Shown: positions 1 through 5,338 of the stretch, one piece after another | Position numbering within the stretch: the stretch's first letter is position 1 | How the letters are laid out: each line of letters opens with the position of its first letter | Origin: an uncultured Bacteroidia bacterium | Lineage (GTDB): Bacteria > Bacteroidota > Bacteroidia > Bacteroidales > UBA932 | Direction: 5' to 3' | Assembly: GCA_902796455.1 (NCBI GenBank) | Contig: CADBPH010000250.1 | Span: 1 to 6,489 of the forward strand | DNA: 6,489 nt | Made by a program: the position numbers and the translations under genes | The notes under the pieces: model-generated | Told to the model about the DNA's origin: nothing | The model's input: only the letters and a program-made list of their open reading frames with translations | The model's database searches: none

Positions 1-1
1 C

Positions 2-772
2 CAATGGTGTTCCCAATTGGTTCATTCCCTCGGGGAATTCCCGAATAAGCCGCTGATTGTCAGCGGGCTGGCACTTGGCGTAGACATCACCGCCCACGAA
101 GCCGCCCTCCAATGCGGGCTGCCCACGATCGCGGTCATGGCCACCGGCATCGACGCCGTCTACCCCGCCCGGCATGCCTGGGCGGCAGACCGGATCGCCT
201 CCTCGCCGGGCAGTGCCCTCGTTACCGATTATCCGCCCGGGACGGCTCCGCTGGCCGCCAACTTCCTGCGCCGGAACCGCATCATTGCGGGGCTGTGCGG
301 GACAACCGTCCTTGTCGAATCGAAAATCAGGGGCGGCGGCATGATGACAGCCCGCCTGGCCGCATCGTACAACCGGACCGTATACGCCCTGCCCGGCCGG
401 CTGGAAGACATCCGCTCCCAGGGCTGCAACAAACTGATCGGGGACAAGACCGCAGAGCCTCTCACCGACCTGGACGCCTTCCTGGCCGACTTGGGGCTGA
501 AGAAAAAGCCGGTACGGAAAAAAGCCACCGAAGAAGCGCTTTCCGTACGGGTCCACGCACGCTACAGCGGACGCATGGACGGAAAAACGGCCGGCCAGCT
601 GGAATTGCTGGCCCGCCTCATCCAGGCGCGGCAGGACATCACCCTGGAGGAACTGGCTTCGGAAAGCGGACTGGACTGGGGAGCTGTCACGGCGCTCTCG
701 GCCATCCTGGAATGCGACGGATTCATCCGGACAGACCTGCTGCAACGATGCAGCATCCGAAAAAATTATTAA
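2..772 (+). CDS. dprA: DNA-processing protein DprA (5' end missing)
   Basis: DprA/Smf binds single-stranded DNA in the cytoplasm and loads RecA during natural transformation. The reading frame is open to the left window edge (first whole codon at 2), so the N-terminal region is missing and the TTG at 17 is not a convincing start. The visible part is most of the Rossmann-like DprA domain: an SGLALGVD...AH segment, then AVMATGIDAVYP, then NFLRRNRIIAGL, then VESKIRGGGMMTA, then ALPGR and SQGCNKLI. These are the family's ordered motifs. The last 60 or so residues (from about GQLELLARLI) look like the C-terminal winged-helix domain found in many DprA proteins. The gene ends in TAA, 24 bases before tatD in the same direction. 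The family assignment is firm. The missing N-terminus cannot be assessed. Competence in this organism is not implied, because dprA is widespread in non-competent bacteria. Confidence 0.93.
   Translation, partial: QWCSQLVHSLGEFPNKPLIVSGLALGVDITAHEAALQCGLPTIAVMATGIDAVYPARHAWAADRIASSPGSALVTDYPPGTAPLAANFLRRNRIIAGLCGTTVLVESKIRGGGMMTARLAASYNRTVYALPGRLEDIRSQGCNKLIGDKTAEPLTDLDAFLADLGLKKKPVRKKATEEALSVRVHARYSGRMDGKTAGQLELLARLIQARQDITLEELASESGLDWGAVTALSAILECDGFIRTDLLQRCSIRKNY
738..755. repeat. Perfect 7-bp inverted repeat at the dprA 3' end
   Basis: TGCTGCA (738-744) and TGCAGCA (749-755) are perfect reverse complements around a 4-base loop ACGA. The repeat lies in the last codons of dprA, just upstream of the candidate tatD -7 box and about where its -33 element would be expected. 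It is followed by A residues rather than a T run, so it does not look like a normal intrinsic terminator on the plus strand. It could be a small operator or an mRNA hairpin, or it could be chance within coding sequence. Confidence 0.35.
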
Positions 773-777
773 CTTTG
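770..777 (+). promoter_or_regulatory. Candidate Bacteroidota -7 box upstream of tatD
   Basis: TAACTTTG is an exact match to the Bacteroidota -7 consensus TAnnTTTG. It begins on the dprA stop codon (TAA, 770-772). Transcription from it would start around 784-787, giving a very short leader before the ATG at 797. No clear TTG/TTTG -33 element sits 19-21 bases upstream, so only half of the promoter is supported. The downstream genes may also be read from a promoter upstream of dprA. Confidence 0.4.
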
Positions 778-796
778 TGGATTACAGGTGCCGCCT

Positions 797-1582
797 ATGC
801 TTGATTTTATCGACACACACGCCCATTTCTACGACGAAGCCTTTGCCGGCGAGGAAGACTTGATGGTCTCCAAAGCGGCCGATGCCGGCGTGAACCGGGT
901 TCTCCAGGCCGACGTGGACAGCAGGGAGCGCGATGCGATGTTTTCCCTCTGCGAACGGCATCCGGGCCGCCTTTTCCCGATGCTGGGACTCTATCCGGGA
1001 AGCGTCGACGACCGGTGGGAAGAAGAGCTGGCCGCCCTGGAAGCCTACACCGGACGGGGAATTGTCGCCATCGGGGAAATCGGGCTTGATTATCATTATT
1101 CCAAGGATACCGCCGCCCTGCAGAAACTGGCGCTCCGCGCGCAATTCCAGCTGGCCAGCCGCCTGGACCTCCCGGTCAACATCCACCTGCGCGATGCCAC
1201 GGAGGACTTTTTCGCGGTCCTCCAGGAATGCCGGCACCTGGGGCTGCGCGGCAACCTGCACGCGTTCAGCGGCAGCAAAGAAACCTTCCAGCGGATCAGC
1301 CGTTACGGAGACTGGTCGGTCGGTATCGGGGGCGTCGTCACGTTCAAGAACGCATCCCTGCCGCAGGCTGTCGCCGCGATTCCGCTCGAGCACATCCTGC
1401 TGGAAACCGATGCGCCGTACCTGACGCCGGCTCCTTACCGCGGACGGCGCAACGACAGTTCGTACATTCCCGTCATCGCAGCCAAAATCGCTGAAATCAA
1501 GGGGATATCCCTCGAAGAGGTCGCGGCCGTCACCACGGCCAACGCCGAAAGACTGTTCCACTTGCAACCCATATCATCATGA
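797..1582 (+). CDS. tatD: TatD family metal-dependent hydrolase/DNase
   Basis: This is a TatD-family TIM-barrel metallohydrolase, a cytoplasmic enzyme usually described as a 3'-5' exonuclease or DNase. The 261 residues from ATG 797 match the usual family size. Expected metal ligands are visible in order: H8 and H10 in FIDTHAH, E94 in AIGEIGLDYH, H130 in PVNIHLRDA, H155 in GNLHAFSGS, and D205 in LLETDAPYLTP. The ATG at 797 is preferred over an in-frame GTG at 788 because family members normally begin only a few residues before the first HxH motif. Neither start has a Shine-Dalgarno sequence. The usual GxHP segment reads GLYPGSV (residues 64-70), so its histidine is a tyrosine here. The TGA stop overlaps the start of ansA as ATGA, which suggests translational coupling. 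The family is certain; the physiological substrate is not. Confidence 0.95.
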   Translation: MLDFIDTHAHFYDEAFAGEEDLMVSKAADAGVNRVLQADVDSRERDAMFSLCERHPGRLFPMLGLYPGSVDDRWEEELAALEAYTGRGIVAIGEIGLDYHYSKDTAALQKLALRAQFQLASRLDLPVNIHLRDATEDFFAVLQECRHLGLRGNLHAFSGSKETFQRISRYGDWSVGIGGVVTFKNASLPQAVAAIPLEHILLETDAPYLTPAPYRGRRNDSSYIPVIAAKIAEIKGISLEEVAAVTTANAERLFHLQPISS

Positions 1583-2625
1583 CTCCTTCCGCCCAGAAAT
1601 CGTCCTTGCTGCTGATCTACACCGGCGGCACCATCGGCATGAAACAAGACCCGGACGAACTGACACTCCGGCCTTTCGATTTCAGCCAGATCCTCGAAGA
1701 AGTCCCGGAAATCCGGAAGTTCGCCTTCCGGATCGACTCCTATACCTTCGACCCGCTGATCGACTCTTCGGACGTAGAACCATCTCTGTGGCAGTCACTT
1801 GCAGAACTCATCCAAGCCCGCTACGACGACTACGACGGCTTCATCATCCTGCATGGTACGGACACGATGTCCTACTCGGCCTCCGCCTTGAGTTTCATGC
1901 TGGACGGACTGACGAAACCCGTGATTTTCACGGGAAGCCAACTGCCCATCGGCGTCCCCCGCACGGACGGGAAAGAGAATCTGATCTCGGCCGTGGAAAT
2001 CGCCTCCGCCAAGGATGCGGAAGGCCATGCGAAAGTGCCCGAAGTCTGCATCTGCTTCGACTCCCTGCTGATGCGGGGCAACCGGACGACCAAAGTGAAT
2101 GCCGAGGTTTTCCGGGCCTTCCTTTCGCCCAATTATCCTCCCCTGGCCGAAGCCGGAATCAACATCCGGTACAACGACGAGGCCATCCGGAAGCCGCTGG
2201 ACTGGTACCAGCGGGTTTCCGTCAATACGTCCCTGGACACGCGGGTCGCCGTCCTGAAACTGCACCCGGGCATGACGCCCCAGGCCGTGCGGTACTTCCT
2301 CTGCGGGCCCCAGACCCGCGCCGTCATCCTGGAGACCTACGGATCGGGGAATGCGCCGATGAAGGAATGGTTCCTGGACATCGTCCGCGAAGCCGATGCG
2401 GCCGGAAAGATCATGGTCAATGTCACGCAGTGCCTGCGCGGCACCGTAAACATGGACCTGTATGCCAACGGGAAGGCCCTGGAGAAGGCCGGAGTGATTC
2501 CCGGATACGACGCGACGACCGAGAGTGTCCTCGCCAAACTGTTTTATCTGATGGGCAAAAGCGAAGACGACAAGTGGGTGAAGGCCATGATGGGGCGCAA
2601 CCTCAAAGGAGAAATTAGCAAATAA
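1579..2625 (+). CDS. ansA: Type I L-asparaginase
   Basis: This is a cytoplasmic L-asparaginase of the AnsA type, hydrolysing L-asparagine to L-aspartate and ammonia. Its 348 residues fit the family, and no signal peptide is seen, which argues against a periplasmic type II enzyme. Catalytic motifs are intact: T15 in IYTGGTIGM, the D62-S63-S64-D65 substrate-binding segment, T94-D95 in ILHGTDTM, and K172 in RGNRTTK. These correspond to T14, T91-D92 and K163 of E. coli AnsA. The VTQCLRGTVNMD segment near the C-terminus keeps a cysteine (C285) at the place I recall as the allosteric-site cysteine of E. coli AnsA, so asparagine-dependent cooperativity is possible but inferred. The start overlaps the tatD stop by 4 bases, with no Shine-Dalgarno sequence, which fits coupled translation. 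Some family members also act on other amides, so a glutaminase side activity cannot be excluded. Confidence 0.95.
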   Translation: MTPSAQKSSLLLIYTGGTIGMKQDPDELTLRPFDFSQILEEVPEIRKFAFRIDSYTFDPLIDSSDVEPSLWQSLAELIQARYDDYDGFIILHGTDTMSYSASALSFMLDGLTKPVIFTGSQLPIGVPRTDGKENLISAVEIASAKDAEGHAKVPEVCICFDSLLMRGNRTTKVNAEVFRAFLSPNYPPLAEAGINIRYNDEAIRKPLDWYQRVSVNTSLDTRVAVLKLHPGMTPQAVRYFLCGPQTRAVILETYGSGNAPMKEWFLDIVREADAAGKIMVNVTQCLRGTVNMDLYANGKALEKAGVIPGYDATTESVLAKLFYLMGKSEDDKWVKAMMGRNLKGEISK

Positions 2626-2628
2626 ATC

Positions 2629-2658
2629 TTGATAAATGAAAATATTTTGCTAAATTGC
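2629..2658 (+). promoter_or_regulatory. Candidate promoter of the exbB block
   Basis: A TTG at 2629-2631 lies exactly 19 bases before TAAATTGC (2651-2658). This resembles the Bacteroidota layout of a -33 TTTG/TTG and a -7 TAnnTTTG with a 19-21 base spacer. The -7 box is off consensus by one position (TAAATTG rather than TAnnTTTG). Transcription would begin near 2664 and give a leader of about 80 bases before the exbB ATG. The position right after the ansA stop, together with the change in codon style, supports a separate transcription unit. Confidence 0.5.
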
Positions 2659-2690
2659 ACCGGATTTGGAAAGGGTAAATTGTACCCCGG
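2651..2690. repeat. Near-direct repeat and small hairpin in the exbB leader
   Basis: TAAATTGCACCGG (2651-2663) is almost repeated as TAAATTGTACCCCGG (2676-2690). The second copy lies within GGGTA-AATTG-TACCC (2673-2687), a perfect 5-bp inverted repeat with a 5-base loop. The pair covers the candidate -7 box and the first part of the leader. It could be a tandem promoter, a regulator-binding pair or an mRNA hairpin; the sequence alone does not decide. Confidence 0.35.
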
Positions 2691-2745
2691 AAAGAAAGAA
2701 CTTAAACATCAATACAATTATTATTTCAAACACACAAAAACAATT

Positions 2746-3528
2746 ATGAAAAAGTTTTTCATGTTTTTGGCAGTCGCCGGCCTGATGGCCGTTTCTGCAA
2801 ACTTTGCAGCTGCCCAGGACAACGCGCCGGCCAACGAGCCCGCAGCCACAGAAGAAGTAGCCGCTCCTGCAAATGACCTTTTCGGAGGTGGTGAGGAAGT
2901 TCCCCTGCACCAGGCTCTGAAGACCAAGTTCATCGAAGGTGGCGCCGGCTTCATGTCGCTGATCCTCCTCTGCTTGATCCTCGGTCTCGCCCTCGCCATT
3001 GAGCGTATCCTTTTCCTCTCCTTCTCGAAAACCAACACCAAGAAGCTCATCGGCAAGATCGAAGATGCGCTCAAGAATGGTGGTGTCGAGGCTGCAAAGG
3101 ACGTGTGCCGCAACACCCGCGGTCCTGTCGCCCGTATTTTCTATGATGGCCTGAATCACTACGATCAGGGTATCGACGTAGTCGAGAAGAACGTTGTTTC
3201 TGCCGGTTCCGTCGAGATGAGCCGCATGGAGAACGGTCTGACCTGGATCTCCCTGTTCATCGCCCTCGCCCCGTCCCTCGGATTCCTCGGAACCGTTATC
3301 GGTATGGTCCAGGCATTCGACGCTATCGAGCGTGCCGGTGACATCTCCCCGAACATCGTCGCCGGTGGTATGAAGGTCGCCCTTATCACGACCGTTGCCG
3401 GTTTGATCGTCGGTATGATTCTCCAGGTGTTCTACAACTACATCCTCTCCCGGATCGACGCCCTTTCCAGCGATATGGAGCAGTCCTCCATCGACCTGGT
3501 CGACGCCCTTGTCAAGAACGCCAAATAA
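2746..3528 (+). CDS. exbB: MotA/TolQ/ExbB proton-channel family protein
   Basis: This inner-membrane protein should form the pentameric proton-channel core of an Exb/Tol-type motor. ATG 2746 gives 260 residues. An earlier in-frame TTG at 2629 would put a poorly structured sequence ahead of an obvious signal peptide and overlaps the candidate promoter, so it was rejected. Residues 1-23 look like a cleavable signal peptide (MKKFF..., cleavage after AAA before Q24). An Ala/Pro/Glu-rich linker runs to about 55. Membrane helices lie near 68-91, 164-190 and 207-233. Family motifs are ALAPSLGFLGTVIGM (residues 173-187, with G182-T183-V184) and VALITTVAGL (211-220). The signal peptide before the first helix is common in Bacteroidota ExbB and fits an N-out topology. 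At the position of E. coli ExbB E176 this protein has V211, with K210 beside it. The leader before the ATG is A-rich with no Shine-Dalgarno sequence. TolQ is the alternative name; the context with two ExbD genes favours ExbB. Confidence 0.93.
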   Translation: MKKFFMFLAVAGLMAVSANFAAAQDNAPANEPAATEEVAAPANDLFGGGEEVPLHQALKTKFIEGGAGFMSLILLCLILGLALAIERILFLSFSKTNTKKLIGKIEDALKNGGVEAAKDVCRNTRGPVARIFYDGLNHYDQGIDVVEKNVVSAGSVEMSRMENGLTWISLFIALAPSLGFLGTVIGMVQAFDAIERAGDISPNIVAGGMKVALITTVAGLIVGMILQVFYNYILSRIDALSSDMEQSSIDLVDALVKNAK

Positions 3529-3561
3529 TCATCCTCACCAAGAACTAACAATAGAATCAAC

Positions 3562-3993
3562 ATGTACGCAAAAATAGCAAAATGGCTTTCATGGGTACTG
3601 ATGATCGTCAGTGTCGTCATTGTGGTATTCGGCTTTTCCAAAGGCTTTGAATCCAACGGCGGCGCTCCGGTTGACCTGCTGTTGCGCTGGGGTTACGTCC
3701 TTCTGTTCGTAGCCGTCGCACTCGTGGTCATCCTCGGAATCGTTCTCGGTGCCATGAATGACCCCAAGAGCCTTATCAAACTGGGCATCGGGCTCGTTGC
3801 AGCCGCTGCTCTGGCTCTCGTGGCTTACGCCCTTGCTTCCGGCAGCCCGCTTGTCGGATACCTCGGCGAACAGCCCGACCAGCAGACCCTCAAACTTACA
3901 GATACTATCCTGAATCTCACCTACATCCTCGCAGGCGGCGCGATCGTCTCGATCATTGTGGGCGAAGTGATTGGTGCAGCACGTAATAAATAA
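3562..3993 (+). CDS. Four-helix inner-membrane protein of unknown function in the exb block
   Basis: I do not recognise a named family. The 143-residue protein is almost entirely hydrophobic, with four likely membrane helices near residues 8-26, 43-65, 71-92 and 114-139. A short loop with NDPK (66-69) joins helices 2 and 3, and a polar loop, GEQPDQQTLKLTDT (102-115), joins helices 3 and 4. An acidic residue, E135, lies within or at the end of helix 4 (SIIVGEVIGAA), which is unusual in a lipid-facing helix. The protein starts with lysines (K4, K7) and ends ARNK, consistent with both ends being cytoplasmic. It lies 33 bases after exbB and 6 bases before the first exbD, in the same direction, so it is very probably co-transcribed. 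From memory, genes of this kind recur between exbB and exbD in Bacteroidota. An accessory, assembly or stabilising subunit of the motor is an inference from position only. Confidence 0.85.
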   Translation: MYAKIAKWLSWVLMIVSVVIVVFGFSKGFESNGGAPVDLLLRWGYVLLFVAVALVVILGIVLGAMNDPKSLIKLGIGLVAAAALALVAYALASGSPLVGYLGEQPDQQTLKLTDTILNLTYILAGGAIVSIIVGEVIGAARNK

Positions 3994-3999
3994 TTCGCT

Positions 4000-4581
4000 A
4001 TGTCCAAGAGAAAAACACCGGGTTTAAATACACAATCCACGGCGGACATCGCATTCCTCCTCCTGTGCTACTTCCTGATGGTCTCCACCATGGACCAGCA
4101 GTCGGGTCTGCAGCGTCGTCTGCCCCCTATGCCGGAGAAGGACCAGAAAGTCGATGACCAGAAGGTGAACCGCCGTAACATTATCATTGTGAAGATCAAC
4201 TCGGCCGACAGGATATTAGCAGGAAGTGAGCCTATCGATATTTCCCAGTTGAAGGACAAAGTCAAGGAATTCCTTACCAACCCTACGGATGATCCGAATC
4301 TCCCTGAAAAGGAGCCCAAGAACATCGAAGGATTCCGCGCAGACTACCCGGTCTCCAAGGGTGTTATCTCCCTGCAGAACGACCGTGGTACCAGCTACCG
4401 GGCTTATATCGCTGTGCAGAACGAACTTGTAAAAGCGGTGAACGAACTCCGTAACGAGTTTGGCATGCAGTATTTCGGCAAGCCGTTCGCAAAACTCACC
4501 GAAGAGCAGCAGGACATTGCGAAAGCAGCTGTTCCGCAGAATATTTCCGAGGCTGAGCCTAAGGACGTTGGTAAAAGATAA
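4000..4581 (+). CDS. exbD: ExbD/TolR family biopolymer transport protein, long form
   Basis: ExbD subunits thread a single helix through the ExbB pentamer; protonation of a helix aspartate drives the motor that energises TonB. This 193-residue protein has a short cytoplasmic basic start (MSKRK) and one membrane helix at about 15-31 carrying the essential aspartate, D16 in STADIAFLLL. The helix is followed by RRLPPMP (39-45), the counterpart of the conserved LP segment just after the helix. The periplasmic part has a strand-helix stretch at 61-92 (IIIVKINSADRIL...) and another at 121-155. It is longer than the roughly 140-residue E. coli protein because of an inserted acidic/proline stretch (93-118) and a C-terminal extension from about 160. 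The start follows the upstream gene by 6 bases with no Shine-Dalgarno sequence. TolR is possible, but the operon fits ExbD better. Confidence 0.92.
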   Translation: MSKRKTPGLNTQSTADIAFLLLCYFLMVSTMDQQSGLQRRLPPMPEKDQKVDDQKVNRRNIIIVKINSADRILAGSEPIDISQLKDKVKEFLTNPTDDPNLPEKEPKNIEGFRADYPVSKGVISLQNDRGTSYRAYIAVQNELVKAVNELRNEFGMQYFGKPFAKLTEEQQDIAKAAVPQNISEAEPKDVGKR

Positions 4582-4584
4582 TAA

Positions 4585-4589
4585 AGGAG
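4585..4589 (+). promoter_or_regulatory. Shine-Dalgarno sequence for the second exbD
   Basis: AGGAG (within TAAAGGAGA) lies 7 bases before ATG 4597. It is the only clear Shine-Dalgarno sequence in front of any gene in the window. The other starts have A-rich or featureless leaders, as is usual in Bacteroidota. It fixes the start of the second exbD and may raise its translation relative to the first. Confidence 0.65.
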
Positions 4590-4596
4590 AATAGAT

Positions 4597-5055
4597 ATGG
4601 CAACATTCAAGAGAAGTGGCAAAAAAGATATGCCCGAACTCGGTACCAGTTCCGATATCGTGTTCATGTTCCTGTTCTTCTTCATGGTTACCACGCAGAT
4701 GAGGCAGGACGAAGTGGAGGTTTCCGTGAAGCTCCCTGAGGCAAGTGAAGTTGCCAAGCTCGAGCGTAAGGACCTTGCTTCCTATATCAATGTCGGTCCC
4801 CCTACCCTGAATTATCAGGCCAAGTTCGGTACGGATGCCCGTATCCAGTTGAACGATTCGTTCAAGACGGTTGACGACATCCGCGACTTCATCGCCGCCG
4901 AGCGCGACGCGATGAGTGAGGCTGACCGCCAGTTCATGACCGTTTCGATCAAGGCTGACCAGGATGTCAGGATGGGTATCGTGACGGATATCAAGCAGGA
5001 GCTCCGCCGGTGCTCCGCGCTGAAGATCATGTACAACGCAAGAAAGACAGAGTAA
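4597..5055 (+). CDS. exbD: ExbD/TolR family biopolymer transport protein, short form
   Basis: This second ExbD-family protein has 152 residues, close to the usual length. It has a basic cytoplasmic start (KRSGKK), one membrane helix at about 17-34 with the essential aspartate at D20 (SSDIVFMFLFFFMV), and then VKLPEA (44-49), the conserved LP segment. A periplasmic domain follows, ending in VSIKADQDVRMGIVTDIKQEL, which parallels the ADKxVxYGxVVxVM stretch of ExbD. It differs strongly from the preceding ExbD, so the pair is an old duplication rather than a recent one. Each keeps its helix aspartate, so both could take part in proton transfer. Because structures of the motor show two ExbD helices inside one ExbB pentamer, a mixed dimer of these two proteins is attractive, but this is inference. 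It is the last gene before a strong terminator. Confidence 0.93.
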   Translation: MATFKRSGKKDMPELGTSSDIVFMFLFFFMVTTQMRQDEVEVSVKLPEASEVAKLERKDLASYINVGPPTLNYQAKFGTDARIQLNDSFKTVDDIRDFIAAERDAMSEADRQFMTVSIKADQDVRMGIVTDIKQELRRCSALKIMYNARKTE

Positions 5056-5074
5056 CCACAGCTGTCACAACGAT

Positions 5075-5112
5075 AACAAGGGCTCCGGATTCCGGGGCCC
5101 TTGTTTCGTTTT
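5075..5112 (+). terminator. Intrinsic terminator after the exb block
   Basis: AACAAGGGC (5075-5083) pairs with GCCCTTGTT (5097-5105), then a T-G wobble pair (5084/5096), then CCGG with CCGG around an ATT loop (5089-5091). This gives a 14-pair stem with a 3-base loop, followed by TTTCGTTTT through 5112. It sits 19 bases after the second exbD stop codon, so it closes that transcription unit. Confidence 0.92.
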
Positions 5113-5167
5113 AGCCGGCTCCTGGTTTACAGGATCGCAGTCACAGAGCCAGAATATAACCTGTTCC

Positions 5168-5215
5168 GCTGCCACGAAATGAAGAATTCCAGTGGTATTT
5201 TCATTTCATGGCAGC
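5168..5215. repeat. Long imperfect inverted repeat
   Basis: A 16-base arm (5168-5183, GCTGCCACGAAATGAA) pairs with 5200-5215 (TTCATTTCATGGCAGC) with one C/A mismatch at 5175/5208, enclosing a 16-base spacer. There is no T run after it on either strand, and the exb terminator already lies upstream, so a second terminator is unlikely. It directly precedes a dispersed-repeat core at 5217-5246 and may belong to the same repetitive element. It could also act as an mRNA-stabilising hairpin for the downstream gene. Confidence 0.7.
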
Positions 5216-5216
5216 A

Positions 5217-5246
5217 GTCAGATTCTTCGCTTCGCTCAGAATGACA
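5217..5246 (-). repeat. Dispersed extragenic repeat core ('HSERSEES' repeat)
   Basis: The minus strand reads TGTCATTCTGAGCGAAGC followed by GAAGAATCTGAC. If translated it gives CHSERSEESD, a peptide that recurs in many spurious ORFs from unrelated bacterial genomes because this DNA is a widespread intergenic repeat. The core has an interrupted palindrome: ATTCT (5222-5226) against AGAAT (5238-5242), with GC/GC pairs inside. Recognition is from memory of the motif, not from a search. The minus-strand ORF across it (5127-5324) is not considered a gene. Confidence 0.7.
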
Positions 5247-5338
5247 GAACGAGGCAAGATGAAGCAAAAAATACATCCCCATGCAACGTTCCGGGGAGAA
5301 TATGCATCTATACAGATAGGACAAATAAAAAACAAACC

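Larger units (their letters stand above)
5113..5338. other. Intergenic stretch before the barrel gene
   Basis: After the terminator this stretch contains a short inverted repeat (TCCTG-GTTTA-CAGGA, 5120-5134), the long hairpin (5168-5215), the repeat core (5217-5246) and then an A-rich run to the barrel start. It is less GC-rich than the neighbouring genes. No convincing coding sequence, tRNA or -33/-7 promoter pair was seen. A promoter for the barrel gene must lie here or be supplied by read-through. Confidence 0.6.

Noticed and set aside
112..804. Plus-strand ORF of 230 residues overlapping dprA
   Set aside because: Arg/His/Pro-rich composition typical of an out-of-frame shadow; the dprA frame has all the family motifs.
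782..1567. Long minus-strand ORF (261 residues) antisense to tatD
   Set aside because: It mirrors tatD almost exactly, has no family motifs, and is the expected shadow of a GC-rich gene.
1788..2618. Plus-strand ORF of 276 residues inside ansA
   Set aside because: Out-of-frame shadow of the asparaginase gene with low-complexity Arg/Gly/Pro-rich content.
2650..3159. Minus-strand ORF antisense to exbB
   Set aside because: No signal peptide or recognisable motifs, and it spans the candidate promoter and leader of a well-supported gene.
5127..5324. Minus-strand ORF of 65 residues containing CHSERSEESD
   Set aside because: The peptide is the translation of a widespread intergenic DNA repeat and does not indicate a real protein.
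5192..5338. Upstream TTG extension of the barrel protein
   Set aside because: It would place 49 residues encoded by the repeat ahead of a clear signal peptide starting at 5339.
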